41,476 bases of DNA. Source: Chitinivibrionales bacterium (GTDB taxonomy: Bacteria > Fibrobacterota > Chitinivibrionia > Chitinivibrionales > JANQEN01). The position numbers and the translations under genes are program-made. The DNA is taken from NCBI GenBank assembly GCA_028278335.1, contig JANQEN010000283.1, positions 1 to 41,476 of the forward strand, written 5' to 3'. Positions 33,443-41,476 of this stretch are shown one piece after another. The stretch's first letter is position 1; each line of letters begins with the position of its first letter. The notes below the pieces were generated by a model. It was not told the origin of the DNA. It ran no database searches and saw only the letters and a list, made by a program, of their open reading frames with translations.

Positions 33443-33643
33443 TCAACCAACACTCTTTTTCCGCAACCACAAAGAAAAGCGCATCGCCGTTATATATTTT
33501 ATAGGATTATTGTGATATCCAGCAATAGGAGTAGGTGCATACCGATTTCTGCTTTGCTTAGAAGCCTGGCCACACAAGCTGTGATAAAGTTTCGGATTGT
33601 ATTTACCCAACGTTGCAACATGTACAAATGAAAGTTGAAGATC
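33443..33643 (-). pseudogene. possible 3' gene remnant between cmoB and the CODH operon
   Basis: The minus strand of this gap keeps one frame open for about 66 codons, ending at 33443, with a protein-like composition (GKYNPKLYHSL, YAPTPIAGYHNNPIKYI). There is no start codon or ribosome site inside the gap; the frame only continues into the antisense of cooS. It could be the decayed C-terminus of a lost gene or simply chance. No family is recognised. Confidence 0.2.
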
Positions 33644-35593
33644 ATGGCTGAACAAAGTAAAAAGCATTCGGATCAAGCCTGGGACAGTGCCTCTGTTGAA
33701 GTGCTTTCCAAAGCAGAAAAAGAGAATATTGACACCGCATTTTCCCGAATGGAAACCCAGAAAAATCAGTGTAAGTTTGGTACGACCGGTGTTTGCTGCC
33801 GTATCTGTCATATGGGACCCTGCAGAATTACGAAAAAATCACCGCGCGGTGTGTGCGGAGCTGATGCTGACACCATTGTGGCCCGAAACTATCTTCGTGA
33901 AGTGGTGGGAGGTGCAGCAGCCCATTCTGATCATGCACGTCATCTGGTTCTACGCTTAAAGAAGGTTGCTCAGGGTGAAGGTGGTGGCTATGAAATTCGT
34001 GATGAAGAAGCCCTACGCCGTGCAGCAAAAAGCTATGAAATTGAAGATGAAAATCGCTCAAAGGAAGAGGTTGCCCTGGATTTGGCAGAGAAGATGCTTT
34101 CGGAGTTTACCAGGCAGGAAGAGACCTTAGAAACCCTAAAGCTTGCACCACTCAAGCAGCAGAGCATCTGGAACACAACTGAGGTTGCCCCTTTAGGAAT
34201 TGACCGAATGGTTGTCGAGTCTATGCATCGCACTCACATGGGTGTTGATCACGATTATAAAAACTTACTTATGCAAGCTTTTCGAACAGCCCTTGCCGAT
34301 GGATGGGGTGGCTCTCGCATTGCCTCGATTGTTTCAGACATCCTCTTTGGAACCCCTTCGCCGGTGCGCAGTGATGCCAATCTTGGTGTTCTTGGCGAGA
34401 AAAGCGTCAACGTGGTTGTCCATGGTCATGAGCCGGAACTCTCCGAGATGCTTGCTATTGCTGTGCGCGATCCTGAGGTGGTTGCATATGCCAAGTCAGC
34501 CGGGGCAGAGGGGGTGACCCTTGCAGGAATCTGCTGTACAGCCAATGAAATTCTTATGCGTCATGGCATTCCTATAGCAGGAAGCTTTTTACAACAGGAG
34601 CTTGCCCTTATTACTGGTGCAGTTGAGATGATGGTGATTGATGTGCAATGTTGTATGCCCAGCCTTCCGGAGATTGCCGGGGCCTATCATACTGAGATCG
34701 TATCAACTACCCATATCGCAAAAACTATTGGCGCGACCCAGGTTGATTTTAATGATAGGGACGCCCTCAACTCAGCAAAAGACATTATAAAACGAGCCAT
34801 TGACCGTTACAAACAGAGGGACCCTAACAAGGTTGCTATTCCTTCGAAAAAGAGCCCCGTTGTTGGTGGCTTTAGTGTTGAGGCAATCAAATACATGCTT
34901 GGGGGTACTTTCCGAAAATCCTTTCGTCCTCTTAATGATGCACTTATCTCTGGACGGATTAAGGGCGTTGTAGGAATTGTTGGCTGTAATAATCCCAAGA
35001 CCAAAATCGAAGAATATATCAATGTGCTTACAGCTCGACTTATTAAGGAAAACATCCTGGTTGTAAAGACTGGTTGCGCAGCCGTTGCCTCTGCCAAAGA
35101 GGGAATGATGAAACCAGAAACAGCATTGGAACAAGCTGGAGAAGGATTTAGAGAAGTGTGCGAAGCCGTTGGTATACCACCGGTTTTACACATGGGAAGC
35201 TGTGTTGATAATTCCCGGATTTTAGAGGCTGCCACAGAAATTGTTTTAGAGGGAGGATTAGGAGATGATATTTCTCAGGTTCCTGCAGTTGGCGTTGCTC
35301 CTGAATGGATGAGCGAAAAGGCCATTGCCATTGGCTGCTATTTTGTTGCCTCTGGGGTGGATGTCATATTGGGCCAACCCTTCAATATTACCGGATCAGA
35401 AAATGTGCTCAACTATCTTGAGCAAGAGGTACGCCCCTCCTTTGGCGCGTCATTTCACACAATTGTCGATCCAGAAAAGGCCGCCGACAAAATCGTGGAA
35501 CTCTTAGATCAGCGCAGGGATGCCCTGGGCATTAACAAACGGGTAGAACGAAAATTATACGATATGAAGGATAGGAGAGAACTCGATGTCTAA
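33644..35593 (+). CDS. cooS: Ni-dependent anaerobic carbon monoxide dehydrogenase catalytic subunit
   Basis: Interconverts CO and CO2 at a Ni-Fe-S cluster and passes CO to acetyl-CoA synthase (AcsA role). All cluster ligands are visible in the 649 residues. Cluster D cysteines are C43 and C51, and cluster B cysteines are C52, C55, C60 and C71 (CCRICHMGPC, RGVCGADADTIVARN). The acid-base histidine is in AAAHSDHARHL. C-cluster ligands lie in HGHEPE, GICCTANE, DVQCCMPSL, GIVGCNNP, KTGCAAV and MGSCVDNSR. WMSEKAIAIG holds the catalytic lysine. The ATG at 33644 was chosen over a TTG at 33635. It overlaps acsB by 8 bases. No cooC nickel-insertion gene is beside it. Confidence 0.97.
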   Translation: MAEQSKKHSDQAWDSASVEVLSKAEKENIDTAFSRMETQKNQCKFGTTGVCCRICHMGPCRITKKSPRGVCGADADTIVARNYLREVVGGAAAHSDHARHLVLRLKKVAQGEGGGYEIRDEEALRRAAKSYEIEDENRSKEEVALDLAEKMLSEFTRQEETLETLKLAPLKQQSIWNTTEVAPLGIDRMVVESMHRTHMGVDHDYKNLLMQAFRTALADGWGGSRIASIVSDILFGTPSPVRSDANLGVLGEKSVNVVVHGHEPELSEMLAIAVRDPEVVAYAKSAGAEGVTLAGICCTANEILMRHGIPIAGSFLQQELALITGAVEMMVIDVQCCMPSLPEIAGAYHTEIVSTTHIAKTIGATQVDFNDRDALNSAKDIIKRAIDRYKQRDPNKVAIPSKKSPVVGGFSVEAIKYMLGGTFRKSFRPLNDALISGRIKGVVGIVGCNNPKTKIEEYINVLTARLIKENILVVKTGCAAVASAKEGMMKPETALEQAGEGFREVCEAVGIPPVLHMGSCVDNSRILEAATEIVLEGGLGDDISQVPAVGVAPEWMSEKAIAIGCYFVASGVDVILGQPFNITGSENVLNYLEQEVRPSFGASFHTIVDPEKAADKIVELLDQRRDALGINKRVERKLYDMKDRRELDV

Positions 35594-38500
35594 GATTATA
35601 TGTACCAGTGCAATTGATGGCGCCATCGAGTGGGTCGCAAAAGCAGAGCAGAAGTTAGATCAAGTAATTAACGCTAAAGGCCTCTCCTGCAAAATAGGAT
35701 TTCCCAACACAGCCTATTACTTGCCGGTAATCTACTCCTTTACAGGAAGAAAAATGGAAACCGTCGAGGACGTCCGGTCGATATTGCAATATACTAAGAC
35801 ACTTCTTCCCCAACGCCCCTCTGACACAGTTTGGCTCCCCTATTTAGGAAGCACCTTGGATGCCGGTATTGCAGCACTCTTTGCCTGTGAAGTCATTGAA
35901 GCCTGTAAATACCTGATTGGTCCTGAACCAAAGAGCGATCTCTGGCTCGGCGCTGCTGATGACGTTATTATGCGAGAGCGAGGGATTGAGTTTGTGGATG
36001 GTACAGCCCCGGGATTCGCAGCGATTACCGGTGCTGCCCCATCAAACGACATTGCCGTAAAAATCGCACGGGAGCTGCAAGAGAAAAACCTCTATGTTTT
36101 TATGGGCGGAACCTCTGGTGAAACTCAGTTTGCTGAACAGTTAGCTGCAGAGGGTGTGCAACTTGGGTGGGAAACGCGACTGGTTCCCTTTGGTAAGGAT
36201 GTATCCTCACTTATATATGCCTTAGGATTTGCCAATAGAGCGGCCCTCTCCTTTGGTGGCGTGCAACCGGGTGACTTTGAACGAAACCTCAAGTATAATA
36301 AAAACCGTATCTTTGCCTTTGTTCTGGCCTTTGGTAATGTTACCCCCGAGAAATATGCTGTCGCTGCTGGAGCAATAAACTATGGCTTTCCGGTGATTGC
36401 CGATAGTGATATCCCCCAAATTCTACCCACCGGTGTCTGTACCTATGAGCATGTGGTCTCATCGGTGCCCTATGAAACAATGGTAGAAAAGGCTTTGGAG
36501 GTTCGTGGGTGTAAAGTAAAAATCACCAAAGTTCCCATCCCGGTTCCCTATGGACCGGCCTTTGAAGGTGAACGCATCCGTAAAGCCGATGCTCATGTGG
36601 AGTTTGGAGGCAGTAAAACCGCGGCCTTCGAGTTTGTCACCTCCGTTGATTTAGATGCTATTAACGATGGTGATATTGAACTTATCGGCCCTGACATTGA
36701 TACGGTCGAGGTTGGCCAAGCCCTTCCCTTAGCTATTTGGGTTGAGGTTGCAGGCAGAAAGATGCAAAGTGATTTCGAGCCTATTTTAGAGCGACAGATT
36801 CATCATCTGGTCAATGGAGCCGAAGGCATTTGGCATATGGGTCAACGAGACATTGTGTGGACCCGGGTTTCAAAGTCGGGCTTTGCCAAGGGATTACGCC
36901 TCAAGCACTATGGTGAAATCATCCATGCAAAGTTCCTCTCCGAGTATCCTGCCATTGTGGATAAAGTAAAGGTCACCATAGTTACGGACACTAAGGAAGT
37001 TGATCGTCGTCTCATGGAAGCTCGAAAGGTCTATGACGAGCGCAACCGCCGCTTGGAATCAATGACCGACGAATCGGTAGACACCTTCTACTCCTGTCTG
37101 CTTTGTCAATCCTTTGCACCCAATCATGTCTGTATCATAACCCCTGAGCGACTGGGCCTCTGTGGTGCCTATAACTGGCTTGATGGCAAAGCTGCCTATG
37201 AGATTGATGAGACCGGCCCTAACCAACCGGTAAAGAAGGGCGAGTGCATTGATCCTCAACGGGGTATTTGGAAAGAGATCAATGACTACGTCTATATCAA
37301 CAGCCATAAAACAATAAAGGAGTTTTGTGCCTACTCCATAATGGATCGACCCATGACAAGCTGCGGCTGCTTTGAGGTTATCTGTGCCTATATTCCAGAG
37401 TGCAATGGCATTATGGCAGTTAACCGTGAGTTTACCGGTGATACGCCAACGGGCATGACCTTTTCTACCCTGGCTGGCAATGTAGGTGGTGGTCAGCAGA
37501 CGCCAGGATTTATGGGCATTGGCAAAGTGTATTTAACCTCGCGAAAATTCCTTGCTGCTGAAGGTGGATTCAAACGATTAGTCTGGATGCCCAGTGCTCT
37601 TAAAGAGGTTTTAGGTGAGGATCTTAAAAAGCGTTTTTCTGAACAGGATGCACCTGATCTCATGGACAAAATTGCTGATGAGACTGTTGCCACTGAAGCA
37701 TCGGAAGTGCGAGCTTACTTAGAAAAAGTAAACCATCCTGCCTTAAACATGGATGACATGACAGTCTTTGCTGAAGCCGCGCCTAAAAAGCAACCGAAAC
37801 AGCCTGAAAGCGTACCGATTGAAGAAGTATCAACACAGCCAGAAGTCAAAGCGCCCTCTGAAGTGCAGATCACCGAGGGTATGGCTAAACATCTGGAAGC
37901 AAAGATAATGAAAGAGGTTGAGGAGAAGCTTAAGACAACTCTAACCAAAGATATTATTCAGGATGTTATAAGTAACTTAAGCCAAAAATACCTTGGACAA
38001 ACAGCTGAGTTGATAAAGGGAACAGAACAATCAGAACCAGCTTCAACCGATGACGAACAGGAAAAAACAGCGTTATCACAATCCATTCCGGTTTCGCAAA
38101 AACTTGATCAAGTGTCCTCCTTTTCCATCCCCAAACAGCAATGTGAAGTACCCATTCACACCGTAACCTTGGGTGTTGAAAAAGAGGGAAGAAGAGCACT
38201 CTCAATTGGTGGAGAAAGCTGCATGCCCTTCCACCTTTGGGAGGGGGAGATGCCCCATACTCCCAAGATCGCCATGGAAGTCTTTGACCATGTCAGTGAA
38301 AAATATCCCTCTGTGCTGCGAGAAATCTTCGGCTCTACCTTAGATAATCCAGCAGACATGGCCAAGGTATGTGTTGACCAATATGGCGCCGATTGCATCA
38401 GTGTGCGGCTTGAAGCCACCCATCCGGAAAAGGGAAACCGCTCTGCAGAGGAAGCTGTTGAGGTTGTCAAGTCAGTGCTTGCTGCTGTTGATGTGCCACT

Positions 38501-39068
38501 CATTATTACCGGTCATAGTCACTTTGATAAAAATAATGAAGTACTCAAAGCGGTTGCTGCTGCCTGCGCTGGTGAGAACTTGTTGCTCAACTGGGTTGAG
38601 CAGGATAACTATCGCACCATTGTTGGAGCGGCAATTGCCTATGATCATTGTGTGGTCGCACAGAGCCCTATTGATGTGAACATAGGCAAACAGCTCAACA
38701 TACTTTTAACCAACATGGACTTCAAACAGAGTAGGATCGTCATGGACCCCATGACCGGTGCTGCCGGATATGGTATCGAGTATACCTACTCAGTCATGGA
38801 GCGCATCCGCCTTACTGCGCTTAATGGCGATGCCATGCTTGCTGCGCCAATGATAGTGTCACCGGGCCAGGAGTGTGCCAAGATCAAGGAGTTTAAAGCA
38901 CCAGAAAGCGACTTTCCTGCCTGGGGCGATCTTGCTAAGCGGGCAGCGCTTTGGGAACTCTCAACCGCAATGACCCTTCTCTATGCAGGGGCCGATCTCT
39001 TTATCATGTATCATCCCGAGGCCGTTGCAGGATTGAAGAAAAGTATTAACAAACTTATACAACAATAA
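35586..39068 (+). CDS. acsB: acetyl-CoA synthase fused to corrinoid protein small subunit (AcsB-AcsD fusion)
   Basis: One frame of 1,160 residues joins two Wood-Ljungdahl proteins. Residues 1-729 are CO-methylating acetyl-CoA synthase, with the A-cluster cysteines C504, C507, C516, C526, C593 and C595 in the same spacing as the Moorella enzyme. A linker of about 120 residues (730-850) is rich in Pro, Glu and Gln and holds a charged helix near 764-805. Residues 851-1160 match the delta/small subunit of the corrinoid iron-sulphur protein (AcsD/CdhD), with GESCMPFHLWEGEMP and DPMTGAAGYGIEYTYS. No stop or frameshift interrupts it. AGGAG precedes the ATG. In well-studied acetogens these are separate proteins. 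Confidence 0.95.
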   Translation: MSKIICTSAIDGAIEWVAKAEQKLDQVINAKGLSCKIGFPNTAYYLPVIYSFTGRKMETVEDVRSILQYTKTLLPQRPSDTVWLPYLGSTLDAGIAALFACEVIEACKYLIGPEPKSDLWLGAADDVIMRERGIEFVDGTAPGFAAITGAAPSNDIAVKIARELQEKNLYVFMGGTSGETQFAEQLAAEGVQLGWETRLVPFGKDVSSLIYALGFANRAALSFGGVQPGDFERNLKYNKNRIFAFVLAFGNVTPEKYAVAAGAINYGFPVIADSDIPQILPTGVCTYEHVVSSVPYETMVEKALEVRGCKVKITKVPIPVPYGPAFEGERIRKADAHVEFGGSKTAAFEFVTSVDLDAINDGDIELIGPDIDTVEVGQALPLAIWVEVAGRKMQSDFEPILERQIHHLVNGAEGIWHMGQRDIVWTRVSKSGFAKGLRLKHYGEIIHAKFLSEYPAIVDKVKVTIVTDTKEVDRRLMEARKVYDERNRRLESMTDESVDTFYSCLLCQSFAPNHVCIITPERLGLCGAYNWLDGKAAYEIDETGPNQPVKKGECIDPQRGIWKEINDYVYINSHKTIKEFCAYSIMDRPMTSCGCFEVICAYIPECNGIMAVNREFTGDTPTGMTFSTLAGNVGGGQQTPGFMGIGKVYLTSRKFLAAEGGFKRLVWMPSALKEVLGEDLKKRFSEQDAPDLMDKIADETVATEASEVRAYLEKVNHPALNMDDMTVFAEAAPKKQPKQPESVPIEEVSTQPEVKAPSEVQITEGMAKHLEAKIMKEVEEKLKTTLTKDIIQDVISNLSQKYLGQTAELIKGTEQSEPASTDDEQEKTALSQSIPVSQKLDQVSSFSIPKQQCEVPIHTVTLGVEKEGRRALSIGGESCMPFHLWEGEMPHTPKIAMEVFDHVSEKYPSVLREIFGSTLDNPADMAKVCVDQYGADCISVRLEATHPEKGNRSAEEAVEVVKSVLAAVDVPLIITGHSHFDKNNEVLKAVAAACAGENLLLNWVEQDNYRTIVGAAIAYDHCVVAQSPIDVNIGKQLNILLTNMDFKQSRIVMDPMTGAAGYGIEYTYSVMERIRLTALNGDAMLAAPMIVSPGQECAKIKEFKAPESDFPAWGDLAKRAALWELSTAMTLLYAGADLFIMYHPEAVAGLKKSINKLIQQ

Positions 39069-39102
39069 TCGAAATCACTTTTATTATAAGGAATAGATAT
39101 TC

Positions 39103-40446
39103 ATGGCCTTAACAGGACTACAAATTCAAAAGTTATTACCCAAGACCAATTGTAAAGAGTGCGGCTCCAACACCTGCCTTGCCTTTGCCATGAAGCTTGC
39201 TGCAAAAAAGGCTGAGCTTTCACTCTGCCCCTATGCATCGGATGAGGCAAAGCAGGTATTAGGCGCTGCCAGTGAGCCACCAGTAAAGGGACTTGCCTTT
39301 GGATCACAGGGAAAGCTTGCTCTTGGTGAAGAGACGGTTCTCTATCGCCATGAAAAAAAGTTTGTCAATCAAACAGCCTTGGCCATAAATATCAATGACA
39401 CCGATGATGAAGCTGCGGTGACCAAAACCTTAGAAAACATTCGTGACTATGTATTAGAGCGTGTGGGAGAGATCTTGACCATTGACATGGTGTCGGTATC
39501 GCAAAAGCAGAAAGAGGTCGAACCCTTTGTGTCGCTCGTTAAAAAGGCCCATGCAATCACAGGAAAACCGATTGTCATTCGTTGTCAAAACTGCAAAGCC
39601 ATGGAGCAATCAGCTGAAGCTCTCTCTGGTACAAAAAGCGTGTTGGTCTGCCAAGCAAAAAACAATTGCCAATCTCTCTGTGAGGTGGCAAAGAAGCATA
39701 GTCACTCTTTGGTGGTTTCTGCTGACACCATGGATGGCTTATCAAAAAAGACAGCCGAATTTAAAGAGCAAAAGTTTAATGACCTCCTCATCTCCCTGCC
39801 ATCGGACACACTCACAGAACGCTTCCAAATGCAATCAATAGCGCGCACTGCAGCACTGCGCGATTCAGTAAAGCCCTTGGGCTACCCCCATTTTTATGCT
39901 ATTGAGGGTGATGATCTTATTGAAAATACCGTTGATGCAATAACCGAGATTACCAAATACGGTGGCATTTGTGTGTTACCCACCTTTGATCCCGCACAAC
40001 TTTCAGCACTAATGACCCTTCGGCAAAACATCTACACCGACCCGCAAAAGCCGATCCAGGTTGAGCCAAAAATCTATCCTGTTGGTGAACCCAAGGAATC
40101 CTCACCGGTCTTTGTAACCACCAATTTCTCGCTTACCTATTTTATCGTATCCGGGGAGATTGAAAACAGCGGCACCAGTGCCTGGCTTGTGGTCCCCGAG
40201 TGCGAAGGTATGAGCGTGCTCACTGCTTGGGCTGCAGGAAAGTTCAATGGTGCCTCTATTGCCTCCTTTATAAAAAAGGAGACCTCACTGGAGAGTGAAG
40301 TCACCACCCGAGAGATTATTATCCCCGGTTATGTCGCGCAAATAAGTGGTGAGTTGGAGGAAGAGCTTACTGGATGGAAGGTCTCTGTTGGACCCCAAGA
40401 GGCTGGTGATTTAGAGAGCTTTGTAAAAGCCAAGGGCTATGCCTAG
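39103..40446 (+). CDS. acsC: corrinoid iron-sulphur protein large subunit (CODH/ACS gamma)
   Basis: Carries the cobalamin and a 4Fe-4S cluster that keeps it reduced, and delivers methyl groups to acetyl-CoA synthase. The 447-residue length is normal. The cluster site is at the N-terminus (NCKECGSNTC with a fourth cysteine in LSLCPY). A TIM barrel follows (LTIDMVSVS, KPIVIRCQNC, PHFYAIEGDD) and then the C-terminal cobalamin domain (TNFSLTYFIVSGEIE, GMSVLTAWAAGKF). AAGGAA precedes the ATG, 34 bases after the fusion gene. Its partner subunit is the AcsD part of that fusion. Confidence 0.95.
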   Translation: MALTGLQIQKLLPKTNCKECGSNTCLAFAMKLAAKKAELSLCPYASDEAKQVLGAASEPPVKGLAFGSQGKLALGEETVLYRHEKKFVNQTALAININDTDDEAAVTKTLENIRDYVLERVGEILTIDMVSVSQKQKEVEPFVSLVKKAHAITGKPIVIRCQNCKAMEQSAEALSGTKSVLVCQAKNNCQSLCEVAKKHSHSLVVSADTMDGLSKKTAEFKEQKFNDLLISLPSDTLTERFQMQSIARTAALRDSVKPLGYPHFYAIEGDDLIENTVDAITEITKYGGICVLPTFDPAQLSALMTLRQNIYTDPQKPIQVEPKIYPVGEPKESSPVFVTTNFSLTYFIVSGEIENSGTSAWLVVPECEGMSVLTAWAAGKFNGASIASFIKKETSLESEVTTREIIIPGYVAQISGELEEELTGWKVSVGPQEAGDLESFVKAKGYA

Positions 40447-40466
40447 GCTCGAAGGAAGCTTGTAGT

Positions 40467-40481
40467 GGGGGCAAAGCCCCC
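40467..40481. terminator. GC-rich hairpin between converging acsC and YchF-like genes
   Basis: GGGGGC (40467-40472) and GCCCCC (40476-40481) pair around AAA, 20 bases after the acsC stop and 30 from the stop of the facing gene. There is no T-run, so it may act as a weak bidirectional terminator or as a message-stabilising hairpin. Confidence 0.45.
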
Positions 40482-40511
40482 CGAATGACTTTAAATAGCT
40501 CTCTATTGGAA

Positions 40512-41201
40512 TCACACATTAAAACGAATTTCGATTATATCACCGGCATTGACAACATGCTCCCGATCAACTACCTGGACAACACCCTTTTTCCGGCAGT
40601 CATTAAAGTTGTGGCAAGCCAGGTAATCATCAAAACTGACCACATCACCTTTGATAAAACCGCGGGCTAAATCTTTATGGATCTTTCCTGCACAGGTAAC
40701 AATATCGGATCCCTTTTTCACAGGCCAGGCATGTACCTCTTTTGGACCGGAGGTATAAAAAAACTGCATATCCGCCTTATCAAAGGCTAGAGAAATGATC
40801 ACATTAGGATCTGGTGAGCCCTCGATTATGACCACCGGTTTATAACTAACCGGAGCCAGTTTTGCAAGCTGCCCATGCTCCTCTTCGGAAAAAGTTCCAT
40901 TACAGAGCGGTATCTCTTCTTCTAAAAGGGTCATGCATTTTTGCATTAATGCCTTTTCTGCATCCTCTTCACTACGCTCAAGGCGAGTCTCACACTTCTC
41001 TATATCAAGAATCAAAAGATCCAAGACCGATTCTGCTGCCACCACAATGGCCTCACACTTAACAAACTCATCACGGATAAACTCAACATAAAAGGGCGTC
41101 ACCTTTTTAGGTTTGTCCTTAGCTACTAATGTCTCTACCCGTTCATCCTTATATTTCAATTTTCCTTCGGGCAACTCAATCCCGGTAAATCCAATCTTCA
41201 A
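40512..41201 (-). CDS. YchF-like protein lacking the GTPase core, with TGS domain
   Basis: A 229-residue protein whose C-terminus (about 148-229: FYTSGPKEVHAWPVKKG, AGKIHKDLARGFIKGDVVSF, AGDIIEIRFNV) is clearly the TGS/YchF C-terminal domain (DUF933). The N-terminus keeps the first YchF strand (MKIGFTG) and the segment after switch I (DERVETLVAKDKPKKVTPFY), but the P-loop GxxxxGKS, the DxxG and the NKxE sites are missing. The helical-arm region (LDIEKCETRLER) remains. The start is a TTG at 41201 with AGGAGAGG 7 bases upstream; the frame before it runs into the repeat and is not coding. It converges on the CODH/ACS operon. Confidence 0.8.
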   Translation of the reverse strand: MKIGFTGIELPEGKLKYKDERVETLVAKDKPKKVTPFYVEFIRDEFVKCEAIVVAAESVLDLLILDIEKCETRLERSEEDAEKALMQKCMTLLEEEIPLCNGTFSEEEHGQLAKLAPVSYKPVVIIEGSPDPNVIISLAFDKADMQFFYTSGPKEVHAWPVKKGSDIVTCAGKIHKDLARGFIKGDVVSFDDYLACHNFNDCRKKGVVQVVDREHVVNAGDIIEIRFNV

Positions 41202-41356
41202 AGCAATACCTCTCCTGTTGCGTTTTAATTCTCTTTGATTTGGGCAGGAAAAATATATGATTACGAGCGAAGCAATGTAATCTCCTATATTCATACCATA
41301 TTTAAAGAGGATTTTTAGGTTCTCTCTTAATTCTTTATTAAGGCATGTAAAAAATA

Positions 41357-41476
41357 ATTGGGCGCCTTCTCGGCTAACGCCTCGAACCGGGCTGCTCCGG
41401 GTTCCGCGTTCGCTCCAGTAATTTTTGCTTTCCAAAAATCACCGGCTTCGCCGCCCTATACATCCCTGGCGCAAAA
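41357..41476 (-). repeat. 120-bp GC-rich dispersed repeat, right copy (inverted)
   Basis: Reverse complement of 16-135 with a single mismatch at 41432, which breaks the small TTTTTGC/GCAAAAA hairpin. The window ends inside or exactly at the end of this copy, so its outer boundary is not seen. It begins about 155 bases upstream of the YchF-like start. Confidence 0.85.

Noticed and set aside
33443..33811. 122-residue minus-strand frame as a real gene
   Set aside because: Its start lies antisense inside cooS and it has no ribosome site. At most the part in the gap (33443-33643) could be a remnant.
34807..35235. 142-residue minus-strand frame inside cooS, and similar long antisense frames in obgE and the cyclase
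   Set aside because: They mirror strongly conserved genes on the other strand; their composition follows from the codon use of the sense gene.
41202..41435. Upstream extension of the YchF-like frame to 41435
   Set aside because: It runs through the dispersed repeat and has no family match. A TTG with AGGAGAGG starts exactly at the YchF-like first strand.
1..41476. CRISPR arrays, rRNA, tRNA, prophage or insertion-sequence genes
   Set aside because: No regularly spaced repeats, no RNA gene structures and no transposase, integrase or phage proteins were seen on either strand.

Overview
The window (41,476 bases, moderately AT-rich, densely coded) looks like one assembled contig from a Gram-negative anaerobe. 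It carries a Ni-dependent CO dehydrogenase/acetyl-CoA synthase locus, outer-membrane and periplasmic proteins (SPOR lipoprotein, beta-barrel, RodZ), a PorU-like C25 peptidase, and a papain-like protease with a C-terminal tail of the type IX secretion (T9SS) kind. T9SS-like proteins plus CODH/ACS suggest the Fibrobacterota-Chlorobi-Bacteroidota (FCB) side of the tree, possibly a Fibrobacterota/Chitinivibrionia relative. The lineage is inference; nothing here fixes it. The two ends of the window are inverted copies of one 120-bp GC-rich repeat with a single mismatch, the usual place for an assembly to break.

Layout. 16-135: repeat copy. 247-3388 (+): miaB, a LapA-like membrane protein, an adenylate kinase-like enzyme and pcm. 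3395-5829 (-): pgsA, a NagD-type HAD phosphatase and UDP-glucuronate decarboxylase. 6082-9232 (+): a large CHASE2-class III cyclase and a small membrane protein. 9473-10642 (+): metK, followed by a clear terminator. 10882-15045 (+): PorU-like C25 peptidase. 15070-29365 (-) is a long one-directional run. From its upstream end it holds a HAD phosphatase, a beta-barrel protein, a triple-PAS sigma-54 activator, a phosphate butyryl/acetyltransferase, maf, rodZ, tatD, a 54-residue membrane microprotein overlapping hisC, hisC, hisB, an unknown exported protein, the SPOR lipoprotein, rimO, an FmdB zinc ribbon and obgE. 29887-31626 (+): C1A protease with sorting tail. 31741-33440 (+): cmoA-cmoB. 33644-40446 (+): the CODH/ACS operon. 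40512-41201 (-): a YchF-like protein with no working GTPase site. 41357-41476: second repeat copy.

How the genes work together. The CODH/ACS operon encodes CO dehydrogenase (cooS/acsA), acetyl-CoA synthase fused in frame to the small corrinoid protein subunit (acsB-acsD), and the large corrinoid protein subunit (acsC). These can make or cleave acetyl-CoA. The phosphotransacetylase-family enzyme with its adjacent sigma-54 activator could link acyl-CoA to acyl-phosphate elsewhere in the cell. MetK supplies the SAM used by MiaB, RimO, Pcm, CmoA and CmoB. The C25 peptidase and the C1A protease with its C-terminal domain fit a sortase and cargo of a T9SS-like route.

The most unusual items are the AcsB-AcsD fusion, the G-domain-less YchF relative facing it, the T9SS-like pair outside an obvious Bacteroidota context, and the flanking inverted repeats.
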